This document shows positions 1 to 9,447 of a stretch of 64,000 bases of DNA, one piece after another. The stretch spans positions 25,786-89,785 of the forward strand of contig NZ_BMYK01000026.1 in NCBI RefSeq assembly GCF_014652235.1. The letters run 5' to 3'. The number at the start of each line of letters is the position of its first letter. Position 1 is the first letter of the stretch. This DNA comes from Pseudorhodoferax aquiterrae. Its GTDB lineage: Bacteria; Pseudomonadota; Gammaproteobacteria; Burkholderiales; Burkholderiaceae_C. The notes beneath the pieces were generated by a model. The model made no database searches. It saw only the letters and a list, made by a program, of their open reading frames with translations, and was not told the DNA's origin. A program made the position numbers and the translations under genes.

Positions 1-541
1 CTCCCTCCGACGTCGCGTTTCCAAGGCGCGAGAACCAGCCGCCCACCGCTCCCACGCCGCGCGGGCGGCGCAGCGCAGCGAACGCGTGCCACCACGCCTG
101 CGTCCATTCGCGGGCCAGCGCGACGTCCATGTCGCTCCATGGGCGCTCGCCGAGCAGCACCAGCAGGGATTGCTCGGTTTCGCCGCTTCCTCCCATGGGA
201 AGCACCAGGGCATGCGCAGGCCACCATTCGGCCCAACCGGCAGCCAAGTCGGATGGAAGGTCGTCGCTTGCCAAACGTCCGTCAGCAGGAGGTTGTGCTG
301 CCACGTGCCGGCACAGTCGGGTGACCCATTGCGCATACGGAGCGTTGGCCTCGGGCTGCAGCACGCCCGACAGGCTATCGATGCCAGCGTCTGCGCGCCA
401 AAACACGCTCTGCCGATACGGCAGCAGCTGCAACGTGTCGTTGACGAGCAGAAAGGCCAGCTCGCGCGCGTTTTTGGCCAGCCGGGCACGGCGGACCAGC
501 TCGTACAGCCGAGCGACCGCAGCCCCACCCGATTCCTGCAT
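1..541 (-). CDS. HlyD-family adaptor with GAF-like N-terminus (partial, runs off window)
   Basis: This is the N-terminal 180 residues of a protein that continues past the left edge. The ATG at 541 overlaps the adhesin stop as ATGA, so it is translationally coupled to the adhesin. The visible part reads as a GAF-like fold: an Arg/Ala-rich helix, then LLVNDTLQLLPYRQSVFW, a long loop, and LVLPMGGSGETEQSLLVLL, ending at WFSRLG. From memory, this N-terminus belongs to HlyD/biotinyl-lipoyl adaptor proteins that accompany LEPR-type giant exported proteins. The barrel and membrane segment would lie outside the window. The adaptor assignment is inference from context plus recalled family resemblance. 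The existence of the gene is well supported by reading frame and coupling. Confidence 0.65.
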   Translation of the reverse strand, partial: MQESGGAAVARLYELVRRARLAKNARELAFLLVNDTLQLLPYRQSVFWRADAGIDSLSGVLQPEANAPYAQWVTRLCRHVAAQPPADGRLASDDLPSDLAAGWAEWWPAHALVLPMGGSGETEQSLLVLLGERPWSDMDVALAREWTQAWWHAFAALRRPRGVGAVGGWFSRLGNATSEG

Positions 542-3500
542 CAGGCCGGGACCCTCACGACGCGTTCAGGCATCCAGCCGGAGCCCGCCTGGGACGCAAC
601 GCGGATCTGTTCGCTCAGCCCTGGATGACCGAACGAGATCCGCTTCCCCTTGCCGATCGACATCTTGAACACCGATCGGGCCTCGCGCCCCTCGGCATCG
701 CGCGCGATCACGACCACTTGCAGCTCGCCATCGAACCCCGCCGGGGGATCCACTCGGAAGGTGCCCGTGCGGGCGTCGAACTGCACCCAGGCCGGCAGCT
801 CGGCACCGTCAGCGCGCCTGGCGGTCAAGCTCACCGTGGCGTCCGGCTGCGTGTGAGCGAACGCGTCGGAAGGCAGGGTGAAGCTGCTCGGGTCGCCTGG
901 CTCGACGTACTGGTCCGTGATGCCCATGAAGACGCTCAGCCTGGGCTGGGTGTCGCTCAGTACCATGACGCGGAAACCCGACGGTTGGGTCAACGCATCG
1001 CCGAAGCGGTCCGGCAGAGCCGCCACGGCCTCGGTGGCAACCCTTTCGACGGACGCAAACGTGATCGGCACGGTCGGCTGCGCAACGGGCACGTCGAACG
1101 CGAAAGCCGGCGCGGCGACCGGCGCGGGCTCGGGAGCAGCCGGCTGCGCAGCAGGCGGTAGCACCGGCGGCGGATCCACGGCCACTGGGCGGTCGTCGTC
1201 GGCAGTCCCCGTCGCGGCCACGCCGTCGGAGTTGTCGGCGGTGAAGACTTCGGCGGACCCGCCGTCGTCCCTGATGGTGGCCGTGCCGACAGCTGCCGTG
1301 CCGCCCGTGCTGCGAGCAAGCAGGCGAAGGGTTTCGCTCCCTTCGAAGCTGCTGTCGTTGACCACGGCCACCCGAACCAGCAGCCGGCCGCTTCCACCGA
1401 CCTGGACCAAGCTGCCGGCATTGTAGGAACGCCACGCGATGCCGTCGAAGACTTCCAGAGCAGTGCCTGTGTCGGCACCGGCCGTGGCCGTTCCAGACTC
1501 CAGTGCCAAGGTCACACGTTCGCCGCCGGCTGCGTCGACCGCGAACACGATGTAAGGCGACGCTTCGCTCACCGTGGGGCTGCTGACGCTCAGCGGCCGG
1601 TCGTCGTCTGGCACCGCCGACGCGTCGATGCTGCCGTCGGGCCCGAAGATGCTCCCCGTGCCGTCATCGCGGATCGTCGCATCGCCGCGCACGGCGGCCC
1701 CGCCCCGCGGCGTGGCTATCAGCGCAAACGCTTCGCCGTTGTCGGCCACGGCGTCGTCAACGATGGACGTGCGGACCAACAGTTGGCCGCTGGCCGGCAA
1801 CGCGATCGGACCCGCATAGTCGGCCCATGTCGTTCCGCCGTCCACGGAAACCTGCAGCCCTGGCCCGAAATCGGTGCCTCCGCCCGTGGCAGATCCGCCT
1901 TCCAAGGCAAGGCTAAGGGATCGGCCTGGGCTGCCGCTGACGGTAAAGACCGCCGTCGGCGAAGCTTCGTTGACGATGGGATTGCTGACGAAGACCGGGC
2001 GGTCATCGCTGCGAGGGGCGCTCGGATCGATGCTTCCATCGGGCCGGTAGACGTCGCCGCCGCCGTCGTCCTTCAGCGTCGCGGTGCCGGTGGTCGTGCC
2101 CGTCCCGGTCGTGACCGTGAGCGCAAACGTCTCGCCGTCGTCGCTGAACCCATCGTCGACCACGGGCGTGCGAACCAAGAAAGTTCCGAGAGCGGGGACC
2201 GTCACGTTGCTCGCGTAAGCCGACCAGGTCACACCACCGTCGATCGACACCTCGAGGCCTCCAGGGCCTTCGCTGCCGAAGTCCGTGCCGAGCCCGGTTG
2301 CGGTGCCTGCCGACAACGCAAGGGTCACCGACTGCCCAGGCGACGCGCTGACGGTGAAGACGGCAAAGGGCGATGCCTCGTTCACGACAGGATTGCTCAC
2401 GCTCGGCATCGAGAGGGTGTCGATGGCCAGCGCCACTCGGTTGTCCGCGTCGCTCCCGTCGTTGTTCAGGTTGCCCGCTGCGTCGGTGAATGCAGCGCTG
2501 GCCACGCTGATCGACCCCGTCATTGCGACGCCGATCGTTGGCGTGAACCGCGCGGTGTAGGTGGTCCCGCTGCCGGTGAAATCGCTCAGCGTGCCGCCCG
2601 CGACGGCGATGTCTCCTAGGACGAAATCGGAAGATGGCTCCGAAAGCGTGAACGTGAGCACCGCGGTGTCGCCGCGTCGCAGGTTGGTCCGGTCGGCGGA
2701 GATGGCGATCGTCGGACGCGCGCCGTCGTAGGCGATGGCCACCGAGTTGTCAGCGTCTGAGCCGTCCCCGTTGAAGTTGCCAGCAGCGTCGGCGAAGACG
2801 CCGCTTGCCACGGTGACGGACCCTGCAGCGCCGCTCGGAGTGAAAGTCGCCGTGTAGACGGAGCCGCTGCCGCTGAAGTTGCTGAGCGTGCCTCCGGTGA
2901 CCGCCACGTCTGCTGCGCTGAAGTCCGCAGAGGGTTCGGACAAGGTGAAAGTGATGGTGGCGGTTTCACCGAGCTTGAGACTGGCTCGGTCGGTCGAGAC
3001 CACCACGGTGGGCGACGTTCCGTCGTACGAGATGGCCACCGAGTTGTCGGCGTCCAGGCCGTCCGCGTTGAAGTTGCCGGCAGCGTCAGAGAATGCGGCG
3101 CTGGCGACGGAGACGGACCCTGCAGCTGCGCTTGGAGTGAACGTCGCCGTGTAGACGGTGCCGCTGCCAACGAAATTGCTGAGCGTGCCGCCGGTGACCG
3201 TCACGTCCGGTGTGCCGAAGTCGGTGGAAGGCTCGGACAGGGTGAAGGTGATGACCGCAGCTTCGCCTTGCTTGAGGCTCGCCCGATCCGTCGAGACGAC
3301 GACGGTGGGTCGGGTGCCGTCGTGGGCGATGGCCACCAAGTTGTTGGCGTCCGCGCCGTCCGCATTGAAGTTGCCAGCGGCGTCGGAGAAGGTGGCGCTG
3401 GCCACGGAGATCGTTCCGCTCGCAGCATTCGGTGAGAACGTCGCGGTGTAAACCGAGCCGCTGCCGCTGAAGTTGCTGAGCACGCCGCCCGTGACGGCGA

Positions 3501-6500
3501 CGTCGGCGGCGCCGAAGTCCGCAGACGGCTCGGACAGCGCGAACGTCACGAGGGCGGTTTCGCCCAAACGCAGGTTCGTGCGGTCGGTCGAAACGGCGAC
3601 GGTGGGGCGCACGGTGTCGATGAAGAGCGTTGCGGTGTTGTCCGCGTCCGTCCCGTCTGCGTTGGGCGTGCCGCCAGCACCGGAGAAAGCGTTGCTTGCC
3701 ACGTGGATGAGGCCTGGCGATGTAACGTTGTCCCTGGGCGTGAACGTCGCGCTGTAGCTGCTGCCGCTGCCCGCAAAATTGCTCAAGGTGCCGCCGCTGA
3801 CGCTGATGTCCGCCAACGTGAAGTCGGAAGATGGCTCGGAGAGCGTGAACGTGAGCGTTGCGGTCTCGCCGCCACGCAGGGCCGACTTGTCGCTGGTGAT
3901 GGTGATCGTCGGCGCCGCGGCCACGTCGTCGTTGAGGATGGAGCCGGTTGCGGCCGTGCCGAGCGCGAGCGTCCGCCCGTTGGTGCTGCCAGCGGTCAAG
4001 GTCACGACGACCGTCTCGTCCGGCTCCACGTTTCCATCGACGCTGGGGGTGATGGTGATCGTGCCCGTCGTCGCACCCGCAGCGATCGTCAGCGTACCGG
4101 TTCCGGAGCTGGTGTAGTCGCTGCCAGCCGTCGCCGTCCCCGACAACGCGTAATTGACGGTGGTCGCAAAGGCCGAAGCGTGGCTGAGCGCGATGGTGTA
4201 AGTGAGCACCCCACCCGAGTCTTCCACGACGGAGGATGGTGTCACGGTGATGGACACCGCCGGGGTGTCGTCGTCCGCCGTGCCCGTCGTGGGCGTTGAG
4301 GTGTTGTTGCCAGGCAGGAACACCCCGACCTCGGTGCCATCGTCTTGGATGGTTCCAGTTCCGGTTGCCCCTGCCGCGTTGGTCACCGCTCCGTTCACGC
4401 CACCGGTGCCAAGGGTGAACGACTCGGCGCCCTCGTACACGGCATCGTTGCTGATGGCGGTCCGTACCAGGACCGAGGTGACGCCGGGCGCGAGCGTGAT
4501 GCCGCTCGAAGCGGAGACCCAAGCCGATCCATCGAAATACTCCAGCGCTGCGCTGGTGGCCGTGTCCGTCCCGACCGATGCCGAGCCGCTTGCGAGGCCA
4601 GGCGTGAACGCCACGCTGCTCGTGCTCGGTCGGTCCAGCGCGATCCGGAACACCGCATAAGGAGAAGCCTCGCTCACCGCGACGTTGCTCACCGAGATCG
4701 TGGGCGTGTCGTTGTCCGCCACCCCCGCCACGGGGACAGGGCCGTTGGTGCCTGCCAGAAAAACGTTCGTGCTGGTCCCGTCGTCCTTGATCGTGGCAAC
4801 GCCTGTGGCACCCGAGGCGTTCGCGACGCTCCCGGTGATGGCACCGGTGGCCAGCGAGAAACTCTCCGCCCCTTCGAACGTTACGTCGTTGGTGATGGCC
4901 GTGCGCACGAGCACCGACGTCGTTCCTGCCGCGAGCGTGACCCCCCCAGAGGCGGAAACCCAATTCGATCCGTTGAAGAATTGCAGTGCGCCACTGGGTC
5001 CGGTGTCCGTGCCGATCGTGGCCGTCCCCCCCACCAGCGTCGGGTTGAAGCTGATGGAGCTGGCTGCGGCGAAGTCCAGGCTGACTTCGAAGACCGCGTA
5101 AGGGGATGTTTCGCTGACGGTCGTGCTGCTGACGCTGATCGTCGGGGTCGCCACGGCGCTCACGGAGATCTGGACGGTAGCCGCGTCCGATTCGGCGCTT
5201 CCATCGCTGATCGTGTAGGTGAAGCTGTCGCCGGTGGTGTCACCGGGTGCAGGTCGGTACTCGGTCGTGCCGTCCGCCTTGATGAACAGGATGCCGTGGG
5301 AGAGCGCCACCTGCATCCAGCCGTTGGCGGCCAGATGGCCGGCGTCGCTTCCATTGGCCGCGAAAGCGGCTCCGTTCACCCGTGCGACGGTCAGTGCGCT
5401 GGCCGGCGTTTCCACGTCGCCGTCGGCACCTGCAACCGGATCGTTGTTCGTGATGACGTTGCGCCCTGCGAGCAAGGTGTCGGCCGGGGTCGTGTAGTCG
5501 TTGCCACGGGCAATGGGGTAGTCGTTGACGGGTGCGACTGCGATGACGACCGTTCCCGTCGTCGTCGTGACCCCGTCCGACACGGTATAGGTGAACGTGG
5601 CATTCCCGTTGAAATTGGCCGTGGGCGTGAACGTGACGGTTCCATCAGGGTTCTTGACGACGGTACCGCCGGCGCCGCTGCTCACGCTGGCCAGGGTCAG
5701 CGTGGTGCTGTCCGGGTCGCTGTCGTTGCCCAGCAAGTCTGCGGCGGTCAAGGTGAGCGGCGTGTCCTCGGAGGTGTTGAAGGCGTCGCTGGCTGCGATC
5801 GGCGCGTCGTTGGCTCCGTTGATGGTGATCGTCAGCGTCGCCGTGTCGGTTTTCGCCAGCGAGTTGGTGACCGTGTAGTAGAAGACCTCGGTCAGGGCCG
5901 CACCCGTGTTCAGGCCGTTGACGGTCGGGTTGGCGTTGTCGATCGTGTAGACGTACGTGCCGTTTGCGTTGAGCCGCAACGTGCCGTAAAGCCCGACGAG
6001 GTCGATGAAGCCGCCCGCGGTGATGGCCGTGCTGCTTGAAGCGGAGGCGATGCGGCCTGCCGTGACCGGATTGGCCCCGAACGTGGCGCCGCTGCCTGCA
6101 GCGTCCGACGTCGGAGTGCCGCTGCCGGACGTGACGGTGCCGGTCACGGCGTTGCCTGCTGGGTTGACGCCAGCCGATGTCCCTTGCTCGGTGCCAAAAA
6201 CGGCATCGTCTCGTGCGTTCGGGTCGTTGGCCGTGGAAGCCTGAACGTTGATCGTCAGCGTGGCGGTGCTCACGAGGCCACCGACGTCCTGCAGCGTGTA
6301 GGTGAAGACGTCGGAGCCGGACGTGCCGCCGGTCGCGTCGGGAAGTGGCGTGTACACGTAGCTGCCGTCGCTATTGAGGACCAAGGTGCCCAGGGCCCCG
6401 TTGACCGTCGTGCCGCCCGCGGCAAGGAAACCGATGGTCCCGCTGGGCGCGCTGGTGATCAGCTTGTCGAGCGTGACGGTGTTGCCGGAGATCGCCGTCA

Positions 6501-8652
6501 CCTTCGCTCCCGCCGGGATGTTGGTGCCGGTCGCGGTCATGCCCACGACGACGTTGCCTGCGATGCCGGAAAGCGTGATCGTCGAGTACTGAACCGCCGC
6601 TGCTGTGTTGACCGTGGCTTCCTTGCCGCTGGGCAGGTTGGAATTGCCGTCGCGCGTCGCGTCCGGGTAGAAGTCGATCTTGGTCGTGCCGCCGGTGATC
6701 GTGAAGGGCGTGTTCGTCGAGTAGTGGTCGATGGTGCCGCTCAGGCCGATCGAAAACGAGCCGTCGGCGTTGGTCGCTTTGCTCGTGACTTGGATCAGCG
6801 CGTTGCTGGAGGTCCTGAGCAGGTAGTACGCGTTGCTGATCTTGCTCGTGTACAGGTAGTCACCGACGTTGACGGACTTGTAAAAGCTGCCGTTGCTTCC
6901 AGAGAACGTGAGGCTCGTGGCCGTGCCGCCTGCGGTGTAGCTTGCGAGCGTGCCGCTGGCCGTTAGGCCGGCCATGGACAAGGCTTCGCCGTACTTGTCC
7001 ACGTCGGTGTCGTTGCTCAGCACGTTGCCAGTGCTTTTGCTCCCGATCGTGTCGGTGCCGCTGTAGGCCGTCCCGTCTGTAAGCAGGCTGACTTTGGCGT
7101 TGCCCACGTCGGCCGCTCCAACTGGCGTGTCGTTGGCGCCTTCGATGGTGATCTTGAGACGGGCGGTGGAGACCGTGGACTGCGTGTCCCCGATCCGATA
7201 GGTGAAGGTGTCCGTCAGGGTGTTGGAGGTACCCCTCAAGGCTTGCACGGCCGCGTTCGCGTTGTTGATCGCGTAGCTGTAGTTTCCATCCGTGCCGATG
7301 GTGAGCACGCCGTATGCGCCCGTGATCGCGGTGCCGCCGCCTGCCAACGTGGTGGTCACAGCCGTGCCAGCGGTGCTCGTCCCGGCAGCGTTCACGGCGG
7401 GATTGGCGCTGCCGGCGTCGTTGCCAAGCACGTTGCCGGTCGCGTTGCTGCCGCCACTCCCGTTGGCGAGTCCGCCTTTCTCGACCGCTGTCCCTGCGTC
7501 ATCCAAGGCACTGGCAGGTGTGTAGTGGTTGAGGTAGTTGTTGAGCGCCGTGTCGACAGGGTCGCTGCTCGTGCCGTAGTTGCCCCCCGCGGTGAACTTC
7601 GTCGGGTCCGTGACGAGCAGGTAGGCGACCTCACCGGCATCACCTGTGCCGATCACCCCGTCGGCACCGGGGGCGTAGAAGTAGAAGCCGTTGGTGACGC
7701 CGTTGCTCTTGAACTGGCGGCTGGCCACGCCGTAGATCGACTGGTCCACTCCGCTGCTGTCTTTGTACTGCAGGTACCCAGTGACGTTGTTCCCCGAGAA
7801 ATAGGGGTCGCCAGGATTGGCCGAGACGAATTGAAAGCCGGTGCCACCGAAAGGTGTGAGGACCGCGATGTTGTTCAACGCACTGGCTTCCTCGCTGAGC
7901 GCCGACGGCGTTCCCGTGTACGCCTGCGTGAAGGACACCGTGGCGTCTTCAACAGCGTAAGTGACGCCATCGATGGTGACGCTGCCGTGGTCGTTCTCGG
8001 TCGCGATGCGTTGCTGCTCGGGTGCGCCGATGCGCTGTCCAGAAATGGCCACCGCGAACGCCTCACCCTCGTCGCCGGCCGTGTCGGCTGCGCCGTTGAG
8101 ACGCGCGTCCAGACCGTGGCCCAGCTCCTCCACGAGCACGCGCGCGAGGGTGGCAGTGTCCGCGCTGCGATTCACCCAGTCTGCGTTCAGAAAGATGACC
8201 GGCTTCCCATCCGGGCCGGACGCTGAGAACGCGCCGAGCGCACCGTGCATCTCCGCTTGGGACCGAAGCTGCACTTCGATGCCCGCGCCGAAGCCCGGTT
8301 GGTTGAGCAGCGTCTGTGCGGAGGACTGCCACGCTTGCGACGGCTGAGCTTGCCCCCCGTTGAACAACGTGAAGAGGTGCTGCAACGCATCCGGCTTGGA
8401 CAGGAACTCGGTGACTTGTCGCTCTGCCTCTTGACGTGCCGTCTGAAGGACCGCCGGCTCGCGGGCGGCCGCAGCCGCAGCACCTGACGCTTGGGCGGCA
8501 CCGGTATCTGCGGCATGAGGTTTGCTGACCGCACTGGCGGCATCGACGACGGCTGCGCCGTCGAACATGAAGCGCTGTTCGAGCGCCATGGGCCGCGGGC
8601 CGCTGCGGATCAACGATCGACCAGCACCGGGGGAGGGGAGGGGCTTGCGCAT
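541..8652 (-). CDS. giant repeat adhesin, LEPR-type N-terminus, Calx-beta/cadherin/Ig-like repeats
   Basis: This is a 2703-residue, acidic, Thr/Ser/Gly/Asp-rich exported protein. It has no classical signal peptide but carries the motif MALEQRFMFDGAAV at residues 22-35, the LEPRxxFDGA-like N-terminus of large non-Sec exported proteins. Residues 140-200 hold EELGH (175-179) and GDEGEAFA, a metallopeptidase-like signature common in such N-termini. Next come VCBS/cadherin-like modules (NVLSNDTDVD, LLGNDSDPD, GANDAP), two long Calx-beta-like modules, five tandem 99-residue Ig-like units, three more Calx-beta-like units and a cadherin-like domain near the C-terminus. No RTX nonapeptides were seen. 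An RBS (GGAG) lies upstream of ATG 8652, 30 bp after the adaptor gene. It probably acts as a surface or secreted adhesin. Substrate and partner are unknown. Confidence 0.9.
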   Translation of the reverse strand: MRKPLPSPGAGRSLIRSGPRPMALEQRFMFDGAAVVDAASAVSKPHAADTGAAQASGAAAAAAREPAVLQTARQEAERQVTEFLSKPDALQHLFTLFNGGQAQPSQAWQSSAQTLLNQPGFGAGIEVQLRSQAEMHGALGAFSASGPDGKPVIFLNADWVNRSADTATLARVLVEELGHGLDARLNGAADTAGDEGEAFAVAISGQRIGAPEQQRIATENDHGSVTIDGVTYAVEDATVSFTQAYTGTPSALSEEASALNNIAVLTPFGGTGFQFVSANPGDPYFSGNNVTGYLQYKDSSGVDQSIYGVASRQFKSNGVTNGFYFYAPGADGVIGTGDAGEVAYLLVTDPTKFTAGGNYGTSSDPVDTALNNYLNHYTPASALDDAGTAVEKGGLANGSGGSNATGNVLGNDAGSANPAVNAAGTSTAGTAVTTTLAGGGTAITGAYGVLTIGTDGNYSYAINNANAAVQALRGTSNTLTDTFTYRIGDTQSTVSTARLKITIEGANDTPVGAADVGNAKVSLLTDGTAYSGTDTIGSKSTGNVLSNDTDVDKYGEALSMAGLTASGTLASYTAGGTATSLTFSGSNGSFYKSVNVGDYLYTSKISNAYYLLRTSSNALIQVTSKATNADGSFSIGLSGTIDHYSTNTPFTITGGTTKIDFYPDATRDGNSNLPSGKEATVNTAAAVQYSTITLSGIAGNVVVGMTATGTNIPAGAKVTAISGNTVTLDKLITSAPSGTIGFLAAGGTTVNGALGTLVLNSDGSYVYTPLPDATGGTSGSDVFTYTLQDVGGLVSTATLTINVQASTANDPNARDDAVFGTEQGTSAGVNPAGNAVTGTVTSGSGTPTSDAAGSGATFGANPVTAGRIASASSSTAITAGGFIDLVGLYGTLRLNANGTYVYTIDNANPTVNGLNTGAALTEVFYYTVTNSLAKTDTATLTITINGANDAPIAASDAFNTSEDTPLTLTAADLLGNDSDPDSTTLTLASVSSGAGGTVVKNPDGTVTFTPTANFNGNATFTYTVSDGVTTTTGTVVIAVAPVNDYPIARGNDYTTPADTLLAGRNVITNNDPVAGADGDVETPASALTVARVNGAAFAANGSDAGHLAANGWMQVALSHGILFIKADGTTEYRPAPGDTTGDSFTYTISDGSAESDAATVQISVSAVATPTISVSSTTVSETSPYAVFEVSLDFAAASSISFNPTLVGGTATIGTDTGPSGALQFFNGSNWVSASGGVTLAAGTTSVLVRTAITNDVTFEGAESFSLATGAITGSVANASGATGVATIKDDGTSTNVFLAGTNGPVPVAGVADNDTPTISVSNVAVSEASPYAVFRIALDRPSTSSVAFTPGLASGSASVGTDTATSAALEYFDGSAWVSASSGITLAPGVTSVLVRTAISNDAVYEGAESFTLGTGGVNGAVTNAAGATGTGTIQDDGTEVGVFLPGNNTSTPTTGTADDDTPAVSITVTPSSVVEDSGGVLTYTIALSHASAFATTVNYALSGTATAGSDYTSSGTGTLTIAAGATTGTITITPSVDGNVEPDETVVVTLTAGSTNGRTLALGTAATGSILNDDVAAAPTITITSDKSALRGGETATLTFTLSEPSSDFTLADISVSGGTLSNFAGSGSSYSATFTPRDNVTSPGLIHVASNAFSGAGGTPNADGTDADNTATLFIDTVRPTVAVSTDRTNLRLGETALVTFALSEPSADFGAADVAVTGGVLSNFSGSGSVYTATFSPNAASGTISVASATFSDAAGNFNADGADANNLVAIAHDGTRPTVVVSTDRASLKQGEAAVITFTLSEPSTDFGTPDVTVTGGTLSNFVGSGTVYTATFTPSAAAGSVSVASAAFSDAAGNFNADGLDADNSVAISYDGTSPTVVVSTDRASLKLGETATITFTLSEPSADFSAADVAVTGGTLSNFSGSGSVYTATFTPSGAAGSVTVASGVFADAAGNFNGDGSDADNSVAIAYDGARPTIAISADRTNLRRGDTAVLTFTLSEPSSDFVLGDIAVAGGTLSDFTGSGTTYTARFTPTIGVAMTGSISVASAAFTDAAGNLNNDGSDADNRVALAIDTLSMPSVSNPVVNEASPFAVFTVSASPGQSVTLALSAGTATGLGTDFGSEGPGGLEVSIDGGVTWSAYASNVTVPALGTFLVRTPVVDDGFSDDGETFALTVTTGTGTTTGTATLKDDGGGDVYRPDGSIDPSAPRSDDRPVFVSNPIVNEASPTAVFTVSGSPGRSLSLALEGGSATGGGTDFGPGLQVSVDGGTTWADYAGPIALPASGQLLVRTSIVDDAVADNGEAFALIATPRGGAAVRGDATIRDDGTGSIFGPDGSIDASAVPDDDRPLSVSSPTVSEASPYIVFAVDAAGGERVTLALESGTATAGADTGTALEVFDGIAWRSYNAGSLVQVGGSGRLLVRVAVVNDSSFEGSETLRLLARSTGGTAAVGTATIRDDGGSAEVFTADNSDGVAATGTADDDRPVAVDPPPVLPPAAQPAAPEPAPVAAPAFAFDVPVAQPTVPITFASVERVATEAVAALPDRFGDALTQPSGFRVMVLSDTQPRLSVFMGITDQYVEPGDPSSFTLPSDAFAHTQPDATVSLTARRADGAELPAWVQFDARTGTFRVDPPAGFDGELQVVVIARDAEGREARSVFKMSIGKGKRISFGHPGLSEQIRVASQAGSGWMPERVVRVPA
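2430..3920 (-). repeat. five tandem Ig-like domain repeats, 297-bp period
   Basis: Within the adhesin gene, the equivalent codons of four consecutive units start at 2698, 2995, 3292 and 3589, an exact spacing of 297 bp (99 codons). A fifth unit at 3895 is 306 bp away. Each unit carries a Ser-Asp-Arg-x-x-Leu start, a TFxLSEPSxDF core and a DAAGNxNxDGxDADN end. The inner units are very similar at DNA level, so unit number is likely to vary by recombination or be misassembled. Confidence 0.9.
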
Positions 8653-8682
8653 GAACGACTCCGATGAGTCTTGACGGGGAGC

Positions 8683-9447
8683 TTATTGCGGCGGCGTGAT
8701 GAGCACACGGCCGCTCATGCCTGCAACGAGTTCGGGAAAGCGGCTGGTGACGGCCGCAGCCACCTTGACGGATTGGCTGACGGGATCCACCCGGGCGCCG
8801 ATGCGAAGGAAGCGTGCAGGATACGTTTTCCCGGTTTCGTCGATCTGGATGGAGAACGTGCCCCCGACCTTGATCCAGGCGAGCCAGCGCGATGGCACCA
8901 GGAACTCCAACTCGAGCACGCTGTCGTCGATGATGTCGAGCAGGGCTTGGCCTGGCTGAACGAATTGCTGTTCGCGCACCTTCTGCTCGGCAACGCGTCC
9001 TGCAAATGGCGCGGCTACGCCGCATTTGGCCAGGAGGGCTCGCGTGGCCGCCAAGTCGGCCTGCGCCTTAGCCACGGCGGTGCGCGACAGCTCCAAGTCC
9101 AACTGGCCCACGGAGTTCAGTTCTGCCAGCCGCTGGTTCGATCGGTAGGTCTGCTCGGCGCCCTGCACCTCGACCTCAGCTTTTCGAAGCTGGGCCTGTT
9201 GCAGCGTGCAATCGAAACTCACCAAGGTCTGGCCCGACTTGAACGCGCCGCCCTCGGGGATGGGCAGACGGCTCACCTTGGCGCCGATCTCTGCAGCCAC
9301 CGTGGTGTACCGCTGAGGCATGAGCTGGGCACGGATCTCCTGACGCTCGAGGGCCGGCCTTGCTGCCTCATTCGAAACCGTCTGCGCGGCGACGCTGCCA
9401 AGGACAAGCACACCGCCGACCGCCACGGTCCAACAACGACGCTTCAC
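8683..9447 (-). CDS. short periplasmic adaptor (membrane fusion protein), RND/HlyD type
   Basis: The protein has 254 residues from a GTG at 9447 whose GTGA overlaps the TolC-like stop codon, indicating coupling. The N-terminal hydrophobic stretch WTVAVGGVLVLGSVAAQ is a signal peptide or anchor. A lipoyl half-motif (VSRLPIPEGGAFKSGQTL), a helical hairpin (residues about 80-130), the second lipoyl half (APFAGRVAEQKVREQQFVQPG) and a beta-barrel follow. It is shorter than usual RND adaptors and ends right after GMSGRVLI. It would bridge an inner-membrane component to the TolC-like channel, and its position between channel and adhesin genes suggests dedicated export. Confidence 0.88.
   Translation of the reverse strand: MKRRCWTVAVGGVLVLGSVAAQTVSNEAARPALERQEIRAQLMPQRYTTVAAEIGAKVSRLPIPEGGAFKSGQTLVSFDCTLQQAQLRKAEVEVQGAEQTYRSNQRLAELNSVGQLDLELSRTAVAKAQADLAATRALLAKCGVAAPFAGRVAEQKVREQQFVQPGQALLDIIDDSVLELEFLVPSRWLAWIKVGGTFSIQIDETGKTYPARFLRIGARVDPVSQSVKVAAAVTSRFPELVAGMSGRVLITPPQ

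Noticed and set aside
2430..3920. CRISPR-like array
   Set aside because: The repeats are in frame protein repeats of 297 bp, not short repeats with unique spacers.
4345..6039. Long plus-strand open frame inside the adhesin gene
   Set aside because: Shadow of the minus-strand adhesin gene in GC-rich DNA; it has no RBS and an Arg-rich composition typical of antisense frames.
1..8652. LapA-type system with LapG cleavage site
   Set aside because: No TAAG-like site or lapD/lapG gene was found in the window, and no RTX repeats.
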